Origin: Ignelater luminosus
Lineage: Eukaryota; Arthropoda; Insecta; Coleoptera; Elateridae
NCBI GenBank assembly: GCA_011009095.1
Contig: VTPC01091232.1
Coordinates: 136,245-200,244 of the forward strand
DNA: 64,000 nucleotides
Direction of reading: 5' to 3'
Shown: positions 60,269-64,000 of the stretch, piece by piece
Layout of the letters: the number at the start of each line of letters is the position of its first letter
Numbering within the stretch: position 1 is the stretch's first letter
Translations under genes and position numbers: made by a program
The notes under the pieces: model-generated
What the model saw: the letters and a program-made list of their open reading frames with translations, nothing else
What the model was told of the DNA's origin: nothing
Database searches by the model: none

Positions 60269-61878
60269 CGATTCCCATATATGTTAATATTCATTCACAT
60301 CCACTTCTTTTATAACTACACAGATGTTTGAAAATGATCTTATACGTGGTGAAGATTTTTTTTTACCCATACAAACTTTGCTTTTGATCCATAGATTTTT
60401 ATATTATACAACAAATCGTGTAGATAACTTTATTTCCAGTACTTAACACTATGTAAATAAGTAAAACTAGTGAGTGAGTACATTCTAGGTTTTCTTCAAG
60501 TTCTGGCATCAAACTGTGTCACTTCGTTATCGAACTTGTCTGTAAAGGTACGGAAAGGGTTTGTTATTGTTTACTACTTCGCAGATACTGCTTGCTTGCT
60601 TTTGAACGTAACCACGTACTCGAAAGCGTAAAGATCTAAAAATGAGCAAAGTATTTTAAATTTGATTTGTGCAGGTTTGTTTTGGTTCCAGAAAAGTCAT
60701 TTCAACTTTAAAGCAAGTCGTAATTAGTCATGATTGGTACCATATGTCAAGACTATTAAGACAGCAGACAGCTGGTGGCAGTTGTGATCTGTAAGATTAT
60801 GTTATATTTTCAATTACAGCATTTATCTTTTTAATTGTAACCTGATGTGTAAGGTCGAAATAGTTCTACACCCTGTATAGAAGGTCAATACTTTCTGTCA
60901 CGTGGAAATTCTATTTTGTTTTTTTTTTCTTTCGTGGATACTTTTCAGTGAGATTTTTTAATTAACTTTGTAGTATTTATTTCTATTTAAACATGTACAG
61001 TTAACGCTAATTCGCATAAATCTCATTTTCCGTATCTAAAAGTTTTCGAGGATGTTTATATTGCATAATTTAATCTGTCGCGCATTCGAAAATACAAATT
61101 AAATTACTTTTTTGAAATCGGAATTTGCGCAAGCTTCTTAATTGCTAAGATGTGTATCACAATCTGGCAATTAAAGAGAAATTTCTTTCTATTCTTATCT
61201 GGGCGTCCGGGTAGGGACGCAGTCACTCATTTCAACAACTCCCGCGTCTCGACATTAAAACTGAAATTACCCCAGCGCAAGTTTAGAGTCTGAGTTTAGA
61301 GTCACATTCAGTCCGTAATGAGTTACTGATACAATCTTATTAAAGCGCGACTTGAGTACTTCTCATTCTTATCCCAACTTAACACCCTCGTAAACGCTGG
61401 TAATCTCCCCGGAATAATGCATACTCGCACAACACGTGGTAACTCCGCGACTTTATAGCCGAATGTTTTGTGCAGAAGTTGCCTTGTGTTGCTTCTGTAT
61501 TATGCATTATATTTTATAAAACTTCCCACATTCGCCGTCTGTCTATGTACGAAAACGTTCTAAACTTAAACATTACTTTGTTTTAAATGTTAGTTTAGAT
61601 AGAGTTTACAAACACATATTGTGATTGTATTTAGGACTGCTATTTATTATTTTATTATTTTTAGGCGGCATATATAGTATTTATTAATACTGTTTGGTTG
61701 TGGAAATCTCATTTAATATTTTTTGTTCTTTTCAGGTGTGTTCCAAGAGTCTTAATATTTGCAAAGAATTGTGGTGTTAAGGTAATTAAATGCATTTAAA
61801 TATTCATCTTTTTTCTTCTTTTATTCTTCCTGATTACTTGGATTTTATTTTCTTTTTATTTAATTAATTAGAACTTAT
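60269..61878. other. AT-rich stretch without recognised genes
   Basis: A higher-complexity patch at about 61190-61500 may be unique host DNA. CTACACCCTGTATAG at about 60868 resembles a transposon end without a mate. Nothing else is interpretable. Confidence 0.45.
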
Positions 61879-62417
61879 ACAGGATGTCTCGCAAATCATC
61901 ATTACGAAAAAGCTGAAACAAACAATAACCTTTTTTAAAAATGCATTGTTTTCGAGATTCTTTATTTTATCTTAAGTTGCAATTTCTCGTTCTTAAGGTA
62001 TCTGTAAGAATTACTTTTACAGAATGTGGTGCAAGTGACCACCGCCTCCCTATCTCCGCACACAATTCAGCTTGTCTGTGTAACACTGTTTCAAAGATTT
62101 TAAAAGCAAGGAATCTTCAAGTAAAATACAGCAGAATCGAAATTTCGACTTGACTCTAAGACGATGCATTCCGTGAAAAGATACCTGTCGCTAAGTTATC
62201 CGTAGATAAGTAGCGTAACAGATCTTTCACCCTATATCTCAGCTCATGATAACGGTATCAACAATGGAAATTCATACAATAGTAAACACCGAAATGTAAG
62301 AACCATGCAAAAACCTCATTTTAGTATCATACATTGTATCTCGTAATCGGTACGTTCTTTTGAAAAAAGTTTATAGGTAGCACTTTATGCTTTATAACCA
62401 TCTGCGGGACATCCTGT
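61879..62417 (-). mobile_element. Non-autonomous Tc1/IS630-type element with transposase-tail remnant
   Basis: Ends ACAGGATGTCTCGCA (61879-61893) and, on the minus strand from 62417, ACAGGATGTCCCGCA pair with one difference over 15 bp; both lie next to TA. At 539 bp it is a deletion derivative. The minus strand at about 62030-62130 reads ILKSLKQCYTDKLN and, after a frame change, GGGGHLHHIL-stop. This fits the C-terminus of Tc3/IS630-like transposases (RL-CI-GGHLEHIL), so the internal deletion removed most of the gene but left its 3' end. Confidence 0.7.
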
Positions 62418-63476
62418 ATTATCCTATTATCGTGTTATTAATTCAATTTCATCACATTTTTATAGAAGTCTCTAACAAACCGGAAACTATAATGTAATCT
62501 AAACACAAATAAAAGTCATATAATAATATAAAAGATAAATATGGATATGGATTATATTTATCTCATTACTTTGGTATTATGTGATAACTAAAATATAGGG
62601 TGATTTATAGTTGAAGGTGGAAACTAGTGTCGTATTCATAACTAAAAAGCTTTTCTTAAACCTGTCATTATATGTACCTCAAAATTGACATATCTTCCGG
62701 AAACTTTAAAATATCTCAGAATCGAAGATCGATCGAAAAGTTGGGTATTTCGTGGTTTTTGCTTAGAATTTGTTTTTTGTCTCCAGTTATAAATCATTCT
62801 GTAGATTGTCTTATTGTCAATATATCTATGATAAAAAGATCTGTAAAATTTGATAATCAAGTAAGTCGTTTACATTGCTACAGTACTCACAAGCTATTGA
62901 TAATACTAGTCATTCATTCCCAGAAAGCATTTCGAGCTTTTCTAAACTTTTTAAATAAGTTTAATGGTGAAGTAAATAGAACAATAATAGTAACGTATCT
63001 ATAAGAATGTTCACTAAAACCAGCATATTATAATTTAGATCTACGATTACCAAACCTTAATAAATCAATTTGCTCGACATATCAAATCTGAATAAAAAAA
63101 AAGCTTCGTTTCACCAGAACAAGTAAAGAAGTTTCAATTGCCAACATGATTCTTACTCAGTATAAAAAGTGGTAAAGCTGGAATCCTATAGTTGCTTAGT
63201 ACACCCTCTTCATCTTTTCTAGTCAAATGGGGTTTCCGGTAAATACTCCAAGAATTTACAAATACACTTGCTTTTGGATCGCGTGGGCCAAAACATAAAC
63301 TACTTACTAATCTGTTAATCACCATATTAAAACCTACCTGGTTAACATTAAAGGTTGAACATGCCAAAACGTGGGCACTTAAAATTTTATTTTATAAAAA
63401 AAGAAGTTATTATTTGAACAAAAACAAGAGATACTTTATTTATTTATGATGTCTTTTACATGTGAACAATATTTGT
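62418..63476. other. Stretch without recognised genes
   Basis: Overlapping ORFs at 62642-63004 and 63134-63367 carry no recognised domain. ATATAGGGTGATTTATAG at about 62593 resembles a DNA-transposon end but lacks a mate. Part of this interval may be the non-coding 3' region of the transposon entering at 63477. Confidence 0.4.
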
Positions 63477-64000
63477 TTACTCTAATTTACAAGCATACGC
63501 CACAGAACGTACTTTACGTCGTATACGACTTATTCGAGTTTGCACGTCCTCATCGCTGACTCTTTTTGTAGCCCATGACCAGGATTTCTGTAGGTCAGCC
63601 ACGGAATTTGCTTCTCCACCTTTCTTTTTTAATATGTATTTCATTATAGACCAATACCCTTCGATTGGTCGAAGTTCAGGACTGTTGGGGGGATTGCAGT
63701 CTTTGGGAACTACAACAACTCCATTTGCTCATACAACTCTTCCACTGATTTAGCATAGTGGCAACTGGCTAAGTCTGGCCAAAACAATGGTTATGACTTA
63801 TGCTTTCGTAGAAAAGGCAGAAGCTGCTTTTGCAAGAATTCCGTTTTGTAAATTTCCTGGTTTATTGTTCCTGTGGTGATGAATGACAGACTTCTTTTTC
63901 CACAGCTACAAATAGCTTGCCAAAGTAAGTATTTTCTTGAATACTTGGACCTTTTTTTAAGTTTACAATCTTCTGGAGCATCTTTACGACTTTTGCTGGT
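63477..64000 (-). pseudogene. DDE transposase (Tc1/mariner superfamily), C-terminal part, runs off right edge
   Basis: From the window edge the minus strand reads KYLLWQAICSCGKRS, FITTGTINQEIY and FLQKQLLPFLRKHKS. An in-frame TAA follows at 63793-63791, then LFWPDLASCHYAKSVEELYE, the block with a catalytic Asp. A frameshift near 63725 leads to VPKDCNPPNSPELRPIEGYWSIMK, with the third acidic residue Glu, and a tail of basic residues (SRIRRKVRSVAYACKLE) ending at the TAA at 63477. This PDLASCHYA/NPPNSPELRPIEGYW type is common in insect genomes. With one stop and one frameshift it is inactive, though motif preservation is good. The N-terminus and first Asp lie beyond the window. Confidence 0.85.

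Noticed and set aside
1..64000. CRISPR array, operons, bacterial promoters, rRNA or tRNA genes
   Set aside because: Nothing in the window shows spaced identical repeats, packed genes, or cloverleaf/rRNA sequence; composition and elements are those of an animal nuclear genome.

Overview
The window looks like arthropod, probably insect, nuclear DNA. It is strongly AT-rich. It contains insect-type mariner, Tc1/IS630, piggyBac-like and hAT-like elements, jockey-like non-LTR retrotransposons and a Ty3/gypsy element. I found no operons, no bacterial-type gene packing and no host gene that I can name with confidence. I read it as a gene-poor, transposon-loaded intergenic or large-intron region. The order or species cannot be fixed from the sequence alone.

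Layout. 1-382: 3' end of a Tc1/IS630-type transposon that enters from the left edge. About 450-1450: eroded non-LTR reverse transcriptase. 4959-6252: complete mariner with matching inverted ends, TA target duplications and an uninterrupted 350-residue DD34D transposase. 7687-8447: a duplicated repeat flanking a reverse-transcriptase scrap. 8599-8673: a pre-miRNA-sized foldback. 9201-9716: hAT-like miniature elements. 18406-20558: GC-rich, 5'-truncated LINE with a probable 10-bp target duplication. 22837-27294: degenerate Ty3/gypsy element on the minus strand with both LTRs, a polypurine tract, gag, protease, RT, RNase H and integrase traces. 27800-28040: CpG-rich promoter-like island. 30195-30990: Tc1 relic. 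34253-35535: second mariner, with two frameshifts. 36095-36475: solo LTR with a perfect 4-bp target duplication and two canonical heat-shock-element arrays. 38696-40337: 5'-truncated LINE with an open RT C-terminus. 48950-50230: piggyBac-like relic. 50837-52127: third mariner (irritans/Himar-like), with two frameshifts. 52340-52530: LINE tail. 57530-57815: second CpG-rich island. 59395-60245: possible hAT relic with an internal duplication. 61879-62417: deletion derivative of a Tc1/IS630 element. 63477-64000: another DDE transposase, leaving through the right edge.

Functionally, almost everything recognised is a selfish element in some stage of decay. The exceptions worth following are the intact mariner, the heat-shock-motif solo LTR, and the CpG-rich islands and hairpins that no transposon family explains. 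All family calls come from reading motifs by eye; no database search was run.
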